Part shown: positions 39,242 to 48,618 of the stretch, piece after piece | Layout: every line of letters starts with the position of its first letter | Position numbering within the stretch: position 1 is the first letter of the stretch | From: Mycoplasmatota bacterium | GTDB taxonomy: Bacteria > Bacillota_I > Bacilli_A > Acholeplasmatales > Acholeplasmataceae | Direction: 5' to 3' | DNA: 64,000 nucleotides | Assembly (NCBI GenBank): GCA_018622495.1 | Contig: CP076021.1 | Coordinates: forward strand, 124,001-188,000 | Notes under the pieces: generated by a model | Databases searched by the model: none | What the model saw: the letters and a program-made list of their open reading frames with translations, nothing else | Told to the model about the DNA's origin: nothing | Made by a program: the position numbers and the translations under genes

Positions 39242-39988
39242 TTATTTCTTGTAAAAATTGTAGTTCTCTTTAAGTATTTTTTCTGCAATTGCAATTGATT
39301 CTTCTAAAGGTTCAGGTGTATCTTTTAATGGATATGTAAGTCCCATTTGTTCCCATTTCATGCGGCCTTTTGTATGATAAGGTAAAACCTCTATTTTTTC
39401 AACATAGGTTAATTGATCAATAAATTGACGTAATTTTATTAAATCTCTTGAATCATCAGTTAGCCCTGGTACTAAAACATGTCTTATTACCATTGGTATA
39501 CATAACTCGTCTAATAAAGTAGCGAATTCAATGACATGTTGATTAGAAAACCCTGTAATTGTTTTATGCTTTTTTTCATCAATGTGTTTTATATCAAGTA
39601 GTACGAGATCTGTCACACTTAAAAGTTTTTCTATCTTTTCTCTTTGATTAGGATGATAGCATGAAGCAGCTGTATCAAGACAAGTGTGAATACCTTTTAA
39701 TTTAGCTTCAGTAAAAAGTTCTATCAAAAAATCAGTTTGCAACATAGGATCACCACCACTTGCAGTAATACCACCGTGCTTATAAAATTTTTCATATCTT
39801 TGATAATCATTTAATAGATCTTCAACTGACATTAATTGATTTTTTGTATTTGTCCATGTATCCCTATTATGACAATACTGACATTGAAAAGGACATCCTT
39901 GAAAAAATATGACATATCTTACACCAGGCCCATCAAATGTTCCCAGCGTTTCTATTGAATGAATATTTCCTAAATTAGACTTTATCAT
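39242..39988 (-). CDS. pflA: Pyruvate formate-lyase activating enzyme
   Basis: PflA is a radical SAM enzyme that installs the glycyl radical on PFL. The 248 residues from [16 protein letters not shown] contain the CxxxCxxC cluster motif in [13 protein letters not shown] (about 33-45) and [13 protein letters not shown] (about 73-85). The ATG at 39988 overlaps the end of pflB by 14 bases; the longer frame back to 40024 would overlap further and is less likely. Confidence 0.95.
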   Translation of the reverse strand: MIKSNLGNIHSIETLGTFDGPGVRYVIFFQGCPFQCQYCHNRDTWTNTKNQLMSVEDLLNDYQRYEKFYKHGGITASGGDPMLQTDFLIELFTEAKLKGIHTCLDTAASCYHPNQREKIEKLLSVTDLVLLDIKHIDEKKHKTITGFSNQHVIEFATLLDELCIPMVIRHVLVPGLTDDSRDLIKLRQFIDQLTYVEKIEVLPYHTKGRMKWEQMGLTYPLKDTPEPLEESIAIAEKILKENYNFYKK

Positions 39989-42232
39989 GGAATGTTCTTG
40001 CAATAACTTCTCGTTTTTGTTCATTTGTTAAATTAGCAAAGTTTACCGCATAGCCTGAAACTCTAATCGTTAGATTAGGATATTTTTCAGGATGATCATA
40101 AGCATCTTGTAAAGTTTTTCTATTCATAATATTAACATTTAAGTGATACCCTTGATTGATAAAATATCCATCTAGTATTGAAACTAAATTTTCAGCTTTA
40201 ATTTCACCTTCATATGTAAATCCATCAGCCGATTCTAAATCTTTTCCTAATGCTTGTGGTACTAGTGTAAATGTATTCGAAATACCATCTTGACAGCTTT
40301 CGCATGGAATTTTAGCAACACTTAATAATGATTTTAATGCACCTGATTTATCACGACCATGCATTGGATTTGCTCCTGGTGCGAAAGGTTCCCCTTTTCT
40401 TCTACCATCTGGAGTGTTTCCAGTTTTTTTACCGTAAACAACATTTGAAGTAATCGTTAAAATACTCATAGTTGGTGTTGATTCTCTATATGTGTATAAT
40501 GCTCTAATTTTATTCATAAAACGATTAACAATATCAACTGCTAACATATCAACGCGATCATCATTATTTCCATAACATGGAAAATCTCCATTAATCTCAA
40601 AATCATAAATTAATCCGCGATCATCATATAAAGGTTTAACCTGTGCATATTTAATTGCTGACAATGAATCTGCAACAACTGATAATCCAGCAATACCTGT
40701 CGCAAAGTTTCTTTTAACTTCTGCATCATGAAATGCCATTTGAATAGCTTCATATGCATATTTATCATGCATGTAATGAATAATATTTAATGCACTTACA
40801 TATGTTTTTGCTAACCAAGTAAGCATATTATCAAATTTTTCCATTACTTCATCAAAATCTAAAATCTTTTCTTTTAAGACTTCGCCTTTTGGACCAACTT
40901 GAGCACCACTAATTTCATCTTGTCCGCCATTCATCGCATACAATAATGCTTTTGCTAAGTTAGCTCTTGCTCCAAAAAATTGCATTTCTTTACCAATTGC
41001 CATAGGTGATACACAACAAGCAATACCATAGTCATCACTGTGCTCCGGTCTCATTTGCTCATCATTCTCATATTGAATACTACTTGTATCAATAGAAACT
41101 TTTGCACAAAATTTCTTAAAGTTTTCTGGTAACCCTTCGCTCCATAATACTGTTAGATTTGGTTCAGCTGAAGTCCCTAAATTATATAACGTTTGTAAAT
41201 ATCTAAAGGTTGTTTTAGTTACCCAAGATCTTCCATCGTTCGTCATACCTGCTAAACTCTCAGTTACCCATGTTGGATCGCCTGTAAATAAATCATTATA
41301 TTCGGGTGTTCTAGCAAAACGTATCATACGTAATTTCATAATAAAATGGTCAATTAATTCTTGTGCTTCTATTTACGTAATAAGACCTTCATTTAAGTCA
41401 CGTTCAATAAATATATCTAAAAATGTTGCCGTTCTTCCTAAACTCATTGCTGCACCATTTTGATCTTTGACAGCAGCTAAATAACCAAAATATGTCCATT
41501 GCACTGCTTCATATGAATTTTGCGCTGGTTTTCTTAAATCAAATCCGTAGATGTCACCCATTTCTATAAATGCATTTAACGCTTTAATTTGATCTTGTAT
41601 CTCTTCACACATGCGAATATTTTTTTCGTTCATTTCAAGTGAAGTGTAATATGCTTTTTGATCTTGCTTATCCTTGATAAGTGCATCAACGCCATATAAT
41701 GCAACACGTCTATAATCACCTATTATTCTTCCTCTACCATAACCATCTGGAAGTCCTGTAATAATTCCAGTACGTCTAGCGCTTCTGATTTCGGTGAATA
41801 TACATCAAAAACACCTTGATTATGTGTTTTTCTATAGGTATTAAAAATATGTAGCATTTCTTCATCAATTTCATAACCATAAGCTTTTGCTGCTTTATAA
41901 GCAACATTAATACCACCATATGGATGAAATGCTCTCTTAAATGGTGCGTCTGTTTGCAGCCCAACTATTTTTTCTAAGTCTTTATCGATATATCCTGCTT
42001 GATGACTTGTCATTGATGAAACAACTTTAGTGTCCATATCAATTGCGCCACCTAATGATTTTTCTTTTTTTAGTAGTGTAGCAAACTTTTCATTAAGTAC
42101 TTCACTGCTTTTTGTAGCACCAACCAAAAATGATGATTCTCCTAAATACTCTTTATAATTTAGAATCATAAAATCTCTAACATCGATTTTTTCATTCCAA
42201 GTCCCAGTTTTAAATCTTCTCCATGCGTTCAT
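39975..42232 (-). pseudogene. pflB: Pyruvate formate-lyase, interrupted by one frameshift and one in-frame stop
   Basis: PFL splits pyruvate into formate and acetyl-CoA by a glycyl radical. All the motifs are present: catalytic Cys-Cys in GIACCVSPM, and the radical site [17 protein letters not shown] near the C-terminus. With the lesions repaired the protein is about 752 residues, a normal length. Lesion 1, near 41796, is a one-base loss (..VYSP then E-I-R-S-A-R-R-T-G-I-I in another frame). Lesion 2, at 41373-41375, is an in-frame TAA (GLIT[14 protein letters not shown]) where Glu is usual. As both flank well-conserved sequence, base errors are the likely cause, but true loss cannot be excluded. 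Confidence 0.9.
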
Positions 42233-42334
42233 GCTAAAAAACCTCCTGTTTTATATTTAATTATGATCGTCTCTTGTTAGATTGATTATATTTCTTTTTA
42301 AAATAAAAAACTAGCAATACTATAATATTTTTTA

Positions 42335-42350
42335 TTGAAAACGTTTTAAT
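42335..42350. promoter_or_regulatory. cre-like catabolite site between pflB and hflX
   Basis: TTGAAAACGTTTTAAT resembles the CcpA cre box WTGNAANCGNWNNCWW with one mismatch, and includes the perfect palindrome AAAACGTTTT. It lies in the divergent pflB/hflX promoter region; pfl genes are CcpA-controlled in several lactic acid bacteria. It also overlaps a possible TTGAAA -35 of hflX. CcpA itself is not in the window. Confidence 0.5.
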
Positions 42351-42379
42351 AAATGTTATCATATATTTATGGTGGTGAT

Positions 42380-43624
42380 ATGATGGATCAAGCAATACTA
42401 GTCGGTATAGACATTGAACAAGGACAAATCAATATTAAAAGCAACTTAGATGAATTAGAACAATTAGCACTTGCAGTAAACATTCAAACCAAAGATAAAG
42501 TTGTTCAAAAAGCAAAAACTATATCGCCACGTTTTTTTATCGGTAGCGGTAAAGTTGAAGAACTCAAACAAATTATAGATGTTTTAGATATTGATGTAGT
42601 TATTTTTGACGATACACTTTCATCATCTCAATTATCTAATTTAGAAAAAGCACTGGATGTGCAGGTTATAGATCGTAGTTTCTTAATTCTTTCTATTTTT
42701 GCAGAACGTGCTCAAACAAAACAAGCTATTTTAGAAGTTTCACTTGCTCAAAAACTTTATATGTTACCAAGACTCTCTGGTATTGGTAAAACGCTATCTA
42801 GACAAGGTGGTGGTTCATATAATGCTAAAGGGCCTGGTGAAACCAAATTAGAACTTGATAGACGAAAAATACTTAGAGAAATTTCTTTAATTAAACAACA
42901 ACTTCTTAAAATAGAAAAAGAACAACTCATCGCAACTAAAAGACGTAGAGATAATGATATCCCTGTTGTTGCACTTGTTGGTTACACTAATGCTGGTAAA
43001 TCTTCTTTAATGAATGGACTTACTTCATATTTAAATCAGATACAAGAACCTGTCTTTGAAAAAGATATGTTATTTGCAACACTTGATACAAAAGCAAGAC
43101 GTATCCAACAAGAAAATAAACCACCTTTTATACTTATTGATACAGTTGGTTTTATTTCTAAACTACCCCATGAACTCATTCGTTCTTTTCAAACAACTTT
43201 AAGTGATGTGTTACATGCAGATTTATTATTGCATGTCGTTGATGCGACGAATCAATATGAACATGAAATGGCTGTAACTAAAAATGTTTTAAAAGAAATT
43301 GGTGCAGATACTATCGAACGTATATTAGTAATGACTAAAAAAGATTTAACTATAAAACCTTTAACTATATTTGAAGATTATTTATATATTTCAAATAAAA
43401 CAAAAGAAAACTATCACGAACTCATTTCAGCAATTTATGGTCACATCTATAAAAATCATCGCATTTCTCATTTGCTTATTCCATTTACTGATGGCCAATT
43501 ATTTAATTACTTAAAGGAACATGCTACAGTTTTAGATACAAAATATTTAGATGAAGGTATCTTAGTTTCTGTGATTCTATCTCCGGAACAAATACAAAAA
43601 TATCAATTATATGCAAAAAAATAG
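42380..43624 (+). CDS. hflX: GTPase HflX
   Basis: HflX is a ribosome-splitting GTPase used under stress. The ATG at 42380 follows GGTGGTGAT; earlier in-frame ATG codons lack an SD. The 414 residues include the N-terminal glycine-rich region (SRQGGGSYNAKGPGETKLELDRR, about 131-153), G1 GYTNAGKSSL (about 196-205) and the DTVGFI G3. The stop TAG falls at the boundary of the following IS element, so the last residue or two may derive from the insertion. Confidence 0.93.
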   Translation: MMDQAILVGIDIEQGQINIKSNLDELEQLALAVNIQTKDKVVQKAKTISPRFFIGSGKVEELKQIIDVLDIDVVIFDDTLSSSQLSNLEKALDVQVIDRSFLILSIFAERAQTKQAILEVSLAQKLYMLPRLSGIGKTLSRQGGGSYNAKGPGETKLELDRRKILREISLIKQQLLKIEKEQLIATKRRRDNDIPVVALVGYTNAGKSSLMNGLTSYLNQIQEPVFEKDMLFATLDTKARRIQQENKPPFILIDTVGFISKLPHELIRSFQTTLSDVLHADLLLHVVDATNQYEHEMAVTKNVLKEIGADTIERILVMTKKDLTIKPLTIFEDYLYISNKTKENYHELISAIYGHIYKNHRISHLLIPFTDGQLFNYLKEHATVLDTKYLDEGILVSVILSPEQIQKYQLYAKK

Positions 43625-43653
43625 GGTCTGTAAATAAATAAAAGCCCATAAAC

Positions 43654-43686
43654 AAAAACTGGATCTCGTTAGAGACCCAGTTTTTT
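43654..43686 (+). terminator. Hairpin inside the left end of the IS1182-like element
   Basis: AAAAACTGG-A-TCTC-GTTA-GAGA-C-CCAGTTTTT forms a strong stem with a T-run. It could end hflX transcription and shield the transposase from read-through. TATAAT at 43689-43694 follows, placing a transcript start at or near the transposase ATG (43701). Confidence 0.6.
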
Positions 43687-43700
43687 GGTATAATTGAAGT

Positions 43701-45202
43701 ATGAAAAGCACTCAATTAACACATAATTATTTTAACGCAAAACAATTAAAATTACCACTATCTTTAGACATTTTAATACCTTTTGATAGTGAAGTGAGAA
43801 CATTTGACGAAGTATTTTCAAAATTGGAGGTAGGGAAATACTTAAAAACCGAAAAAGATCCAAGAGGAAGAATCGGATATCATAAAGTCAACATGTTAAA
43901 ATTGATATTGTTTTGTCGAGATGGAAAAAATTCAAAGTTTAAGAGCGATGGAAAAAGCTGCAAGACATGATATTAGAATCATGTGGCTAACAGATGAACT
44001 TAAACCAAGTCATCAAGCGATTAAAGATTTCATCGACAGACATTTAGTTGAAGGTATCAAAGACATCTTCTATGAACTTTCAAAATATCTCGTTGACAAA
44101 GAAAACATCAATACTGATATCATATATATTGATGGAACAAAAATAGAATCAAGTGCGAACAAATATACATTTGTATGGAAAAAATCAATCCTCAAGTTTA
44201 GAGATAAACTATATAAGAAAATAACAAAAACGCTTAAAACACTTAATGATCGTTATCAATTAGAAGGCATCTACTTTCCAATTGATGAAAGCTATGAGCT
44301 ATCATATTTAGAACGTATCAAGAGATTTTTAGAAAAAGAGATTCATAAACATTCAATTAAATTTGTTTATGGTAAAGGAAGACGAAAAACAGCATTACAA
44401 AGAGATCATGAACACATTGATACGTATATAGAGAAATTAAAACAATACACCAAAGACTTAAAGATTATGGGTAATGATAGAAACTCATATGCAAAAACAG
44501 ATGTAGACGCTACATTTATGCATATGAAAGAAGATCATATGAGAAATAGTCAATTAAAACCAGGCTATAACATTCAAATCGGTGTATCGGATGAATATAT
44601 ATGTCATCTTGATATATTTAGTGAACGCAGTGATTATAAAACACTGATACCCTTTTTAGAAGGATATAAAGATAGATATGGTTATTATCCAACCTATCCA
44701 GTAGCGAGATGCTGGATATGGTGGGCTAATGAATTATCGGTATTTGAAGTTTAATGATATGAAACTTTATCAAAAATATGGGATGTATAGTAAAGATACG
44801 CATGACAAGAAACGTATCAATGATCCATATTTCACGCATAAACTTATAAAAAATGGTGATGATTATGTGGGTACCAATGGTGATAGACTTAAATACCTTT
44901 ATAAAAATAATAGGGGCAACGATGTCTATCTTCTACCAAGCGGTAAACGTAAAGAGATAAACAAAGAAAATATAGGTTATCAAAAAGAAGTGATTAAAAA
45001 TCTATCATCACCATTAGGTATAGAACTTCGCATGCAAAGATCGATACAAGTTGAAGGTGCATTTGGTGTACTTAAAACTGCATTTGGATTTAGAAGATTT
45101 AGAAGACGACATACTCAAAATGTAAGATTAGAGTTATTTTTGGTAGCCATAGGGTATAATCTATCAAAATATCACAATAAAAGGTATAGAATTACACATT
45201 AG
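43701..45202 (+). pseudogene. IS1182-type transposase, two frameshifts
   Basis: Three pieces (43701-43970, 43921-44754, 44729-45202) join into one transposase of about 500 residues. The N-terminal piece has the DUF772-like region LPLSLDILIPFDSEVRTFDE; the C-terminal piece has the IS1182-type RMQRSIQVEGAFGVLKTAFGFRRF. The first shift is at about 43915 and looks like a one-base insertion (TGTCGAGATG for TGTGAGATG or TGCGAGATG). The second, at about 44706, is also one extra base (GTAGCGAGATGCT; GTAGCGGATGCT or GTAGCAGATGCT restores PVADAGYGGLMNYRYLKF). Both lie at CGAGATG. The element may be dead or miscalled. Confidence 0.8.
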
Positions 45203-45350
45203 ATATCCACAAAAAAGCATAAGATTTATAGAAATCTTTTTTGAATATGCCTAAAAACAGGTGTTTTTTTATATTTATCCACATTAGATAAAAGAAAAAG
45301 GACCGATAGGTCCATGAAGTGGTTATAACTTCATTTCTTTACAGTCCCTT

Positions 45351-46319
45351 TTATTTGAAAAATTCATTAATATGTTCAACAAACTCATCTCTTGTTTGTG
45401 TTCTACTTAATTTGTATCTTAATTCTTTCGCATGCGCTATACCTTTCAAATACCAAGGACCATGACCTCGCATCTCTAAACAAGCAATCTTTTCACCTTT
45501 TAATTCAATAAGTGCATCTAAATGAAGTATCATCATTTCTTTAATTTCTTCATTTGATGGTTTATCAACCATTGTGCCATCTTTTAAATATGCATCTATT
45601 TCTCTGAATACCCAAGGATTACCCAACGCACCTCGACCAATCATAACTGCATCACATCCTGTATACTCTAACATGCGTTTAGCTGAAGGTCCATCTGTAA
45701 CATCCCCATTCCCAATAACAGGAATTTTAACCGCTTCTTTAACTGCTTTAATAATTTCTAAATCAGCAAATCCACTATAACCTTGAGATCTTGTTCTTCC
45801 ATGTACTGCAATAGCTTTCGCACCTGCAGCTTCGGCTTTTTGAGCAACTTCAACAGCATTTTTACTATTATCATCCCAACCAGCTCTAATTTTAATTGTC
45901 ACAGGTTTTGTAACATGCTTTACAATTTCACTCACAATATCATATATCTTATCAGGATCTTTTAATAGGCTTGCTCCTGCTTGAGCTTTAATCGCTACTT
46001 TTGGCACAGGACAACCCATATTAATATCGATAATATCACAATTACTATGTTTATCAATATATAGTGCGGCTTCAACCATAGTATCTTTATCAGATCCAAA
46101 GATTTGTTGTGCCATCGGTTTTTCAACATCGGTCATATATAATAATTTCAATGTCTTTTCGTTACTATGAAGTAAACCTTTATCTGATACCATTTCAGCA
46201 TAAACAAGCCCTGCACCATACTTTCTTGCAAGTATTCTAAAAGGACTATTTGATACACCAGCCATTGGGGCTAATATGATTTTATTTTTTACTTCTATAT
46301 TTCCTATATAAAACGACAT
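45351..46319 (-). CDS. dusB: tRNA-dihydrouridine synthase
   Basis: Dus enzymes reduce uridines in tRNA with FMN and NADPH. The 322 residues from MSFYIGNIEVKNKIILAPMAGV contain NMGCPVPKVAIKAQAGASLL with the catalytic Cys (about 99-118) and HGRTRSQGYSGFADLEII (about 171-188). It ends two bases from the right end of the IS element. The ATG at 46319 follows AGGTGA; an upstream GTG is less likely. Exact Dus subtype is inferred from overall similarity. Confidence 0.93.
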   Translation of the reverse strand: MSFYIGNIEVKNKIILAPMAGVSNSPFRILARKYGAGLVYAEMVSDKGLLHSNEKTLKLLYMTDVEKPMAQQIFGSDKDTMVEAALYIDKHSNCDIIDINMGCPVPKVAIKAQAGASLLKDPDKIYDIVSEIVKHVTKPVTIKIRAGWDDNSKNAVEVAQKAEAAGAKAIAVHGRTRSQGYSGFADLEIIKAVKEAVKIPVIGNGDVTDGPSAKRMLEYTGCDAVMIGRGALGNPWVFREIDAYLKDGTMVDKPSNEEIKEMMILHLDALIELKGEKIACLEMRGHGPWYLKGIAHAKELRYKLSRTQTRDEFVEHINEFFK

Positions 46320-46396
46320 TTTTATCACCTGATTTATTGTATCATGTTCCTACTTTACATGCAATTATGCTACAATATGAATTGAGGTAGATAGAT

Positions 46397-47272
46397 ATGA
46401 AAAATTATGCAATCATAAGTTATGCTTATGACAAAACAGTAAGAATATACGCATCTCTTACAACTGAACTTGTTGAAGAAGCAAGAAAAATACATCAAAC
46501 TTGGCCAACAGCATCAGCAGCCTTCGGTCGATTTTTAACCGCATCAGCGATGATAGGTTTAATGTATAAAAAAGGTGAACGTATCACATTAAGAATTAAA
46601 GGTGATGGGCCTATTGGTTCAATGCTTGTTGAATCCAATCCAAATGGAGAAGTTAGAGGAGAAATCCAAAACCCTAATGTCTATTTGAAATATAACAGTG
46701 GTCCTAAAAAAGGAAAACTTAATGTAGGTGCAGCCGTAGGCAAAGGATTTTTATTTATTACTAAAGATCTAAAAATGAAAAATAATTTCACATCATCAAC
46801 ACAACTTCAATCTGGAGAAATTGCTGATGACTTTACTTATTATTTCGCTTCATCTGAACAAGTACCTTCATCCGTTGGTTTAGGTGTATTAGTTAATACA
46901 GATCAAAGCATTTTAGCAAGTGGTGGATATATCCTCCAACTGATGCCCGGTGTCACTGAAGAAACAATTACAAAAATTGAAAAAGTCATTAAAACAATTA
47001 AACCTATGAGTACACTTATACATGAAGGTAAAACACCTGAAGATATTACGGACATATTATCTAATCATCAATATCAAGTATTATCAAAACATGAACTTAA
47101 ATATCATTGTCCATGTTCTAAAGATGGCTTTGCTAGAAGTTTATCCGTTCTAGAGAAAAAAGACTTAGATGAATTAATTGCTGATGGTAAAGCTGAAATC
47201 GAATGTCATTTTTGTCACAAAAAATATCTTTATTCCAAACAAGAATTAGAAGATATTAAAAACAGCAGATAA
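46397..47272 (+). CDS. hslO: Hsp33 redox-regulated chaperone
   Basis: Hsp33 becomes an active holdase when oxidised and unfolded. The 291 residues show the GDGPIGSMLVESNPNGEVRG region (about 74-93) and the C-terminal zinc switch C-x-C plus C-x2-C in YHCPCSKDGF and IECHFCHKKYLY. It is complete, with the stop TAA forming part of the terminator that an IS3-type element has split. Confidence 0.95.
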   Translation: MKNYAIISYAYDKTVRIYASLTTELVEEARKIHQTWPTASAAFGRFLTASAMIGLMYKKGERITLRIKGDGPIGSMLVESNPNGEVRGEIQNPNVYLKYNSGPKKGKLNVGAAVGKGFLFITKDLKMKNNFTSSTQLQSGEIADDFTYYFASSEQVPSSVGLGVLVNTDQSILASGGYILQLMPGVTEETITKIEKVIKTIKPMSTLIHEGKTPEDITDILSNHQYQVLSKHELKYHCPCSKDGFARSLSVLEKKDLDELIADGKAEIECHFCHKKYLYSKQELEDIKNSR

Positions 47273-47303
47273 TTGTAGTAAACCCCAAAAGTTGTAGTTT
47301 TAA

Positions 47304-48170
47304 TTAAATATTTAAATGTAAGGATTGATTTACGTATTGTAGAGGAGTCAATCCTTTTAAATGAGACTTTATGCGTTTTTGATTATAGTAAACCATGTAC
47401 ATATGAATCTCGTTTTGAAGATCATCTAGATTTTTAAATGTTTCTCCATAAAACATCTCAACTTTCATTCTTCCAAAGAAATTCTCCATCACTGAATTAT
47501 CAAGACAGTTACCTTTTCTGCTCATTGATTGAACCATACCTTGGTTTTTTATCATATCTTGAATTTTTTTATGTTGATATGGCCACCCTTGATCAGAGTG
47601 TAAAATAGGGTGTTCATCCTTATCTAATGTTTTAAACGCTTTATCTAACATACTCTTGTTTGATATAGATTAAGCGATGAAGATAGGTCATATGATACGA
47701 TATATCCACCATGTAAATCTAATATAGGAGATAAATAGAGTTTGTCCTCGCCTAATTTAAATTCACTGACATCAGTGACCCATTTTTGATTTGCTTTTGT
47801 TGTATTAAAGTCTCTATTTAAATAATTAGGACATATCTTACCAACAGTGCCCTTATATGATCTATATTTAGATTTTCTTATCCTACCCTTAAGTCCAAGT
47901 TCTCTCATGAGTTTTTGGACTTTTTTATGGTTTATCACGTAGTGATGGTCATTTCTTAGGACCAACAAGACTCTTCTATAACCATATCTTCCTTTATATT
48001 CATCATAGATACTTTGAATAAGTTCATTGATTTTTCTATCTTTATCTTTATGATGATAGTTTACATAGTAGTAATATGTTGATGCAGGGATACCTGCGTA
48101 AGCTAATAAATCTTTTAATCTGTATTTATTCCTTAGTTCATAGACTACTTGTGCGATTTCTTTTCTTTTT
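47304..48170 (-). pseudogene. IS3 family transposase OrfB, frameshifted
   Basis: OrfB is the DDE catalytic part of the transposase. Reading from about 48170 in the -1 frame relative to orfA gives KRKEIAQVVYELRNKYRLKD and then YKGRYGYRRV, the WVTDVSEF first Asp, and after one shift HSDQGWPYQ and SMSRKGNCLDNSVMENFFGRMK with the last Asp and Glu. A one-base loss at about 47650 (..NLYQTR then MLDKAFKTL) separates the two halves. The A-rich stretch at 48155-48172 is where programmed -1 slippage from orfA would occur. Confidence 0.82.
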
Positions 48171-48522
48171 GCTCGCGCTCTATAACTAAGGCTTTCAACT
48201 TTTTTAGAAACTCATTTTCCATTCTTAGTCTTTGATTTTCTGCGATTAAATCTTCTTCACCCTTTTTATTTAGTTTCGGTTTTGAACCTTTGCCTAATCT
48301 TGCGCGTCCTCTGGTTTCAATGAAAAAGCTATCCTTACCTTTTTCAAGATATTGTCTTTGCCATCTTTTAAGTATATTATGCGCTGGATATTGATACCCA
48401 TTGACTAGTTTATATAGGTTATATTTCCTTGCAGTTTCACTATAGCCCAGTTGATTTTTTCTCATATCTTCTACGACTTTAATCTTAAACTCTGGTTCAT
48501 ATCTTTTATTTGTTCTTGGCAT
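48145..48522 (-). CDS. IS3 family OrfA (DNA-binding)
   Basis: OrfA supplies helix-turn-helix DNA binding and is fused to OrfB by -1 frameshifting in this family. The 125 residues begin MPRTNKRYEPEFKIKVVEDM and contain a helix-turn-helix (about 10-50), a second one around ILKRWQRQYLEKG, and a Leu-rich coiled coil at EENQRLRMENEFLKKLK-like residues 95-110. It overlaps orfB. Confidence 0.88.
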   Translation of the reverse strand: MPRTNKRYEPEFKIKVVEDMRKNQLGYSETARKYNLYKLVNGYQYPAHNILKRWQRQYLEKGKDSFFIETRGRARLGKGSKPKLNKKGEEDLIAENQRLRMENEFLKKLKALVIEREQKEKKSHK

Positions 48523-48618
48523 ATAAAAAGCACCCCTTTCTTAAATTATACATAATTATTTTTATGTACAACTTTTGGGGTGCAGTTCAAATTAAATCTG
48601 CTGTTTTTTTTATGTATA

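Larger units (their letters stand above)
43623..45349 (+). mobile_element. IS1182-like insertion sequence
   Basis: About 1.73 kb bounded by imperfect terminal inverted repeats: left AGGGTCTGTAAATAAATAAA, right (reverse) AGGGACTGTAAAGAAATGAA. It carries a transposase of the IS1182 type broken into three frames. A hairpin (43654-43686) lies inside the left end and may block outside transcription. It sits exactly between convergent hflX and dusB. No clear target duplication was found. Confidence 0.75.
47274..48589 (-). mobile_element. IS3 family (IS150-like) insertion sequence
   Basis: A 1,316-base element with ends TG...CA. The terminal repeats share ACCCCAAAAGTTGTA at positions 9-23 from each end. 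It is flanked by AAT on both sides (47271-47273 and 48590-48592), a 3-base target duplication typical of IS3. It carries orfA and a broken orfB on the minus strand. It landed in the loop of the hslO terminator. Confidence 0.88.
47258..48608. terminator. Bidirectional hslO/MFS terminator split by an insertion sequence
   Basis: The arms AAAAACAGCAGAT (47258-47270) and ATCTGCTGTTTTT (48596-48608) are perfectly complementary over 13 bases and flank the IS. Removing the element and one AAT copy restores the hairpin with a 6-base loop (AATTAA) and a T-run, located right after hslO. It would also end the transporter gene from the other side. Confidence 0.8.
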
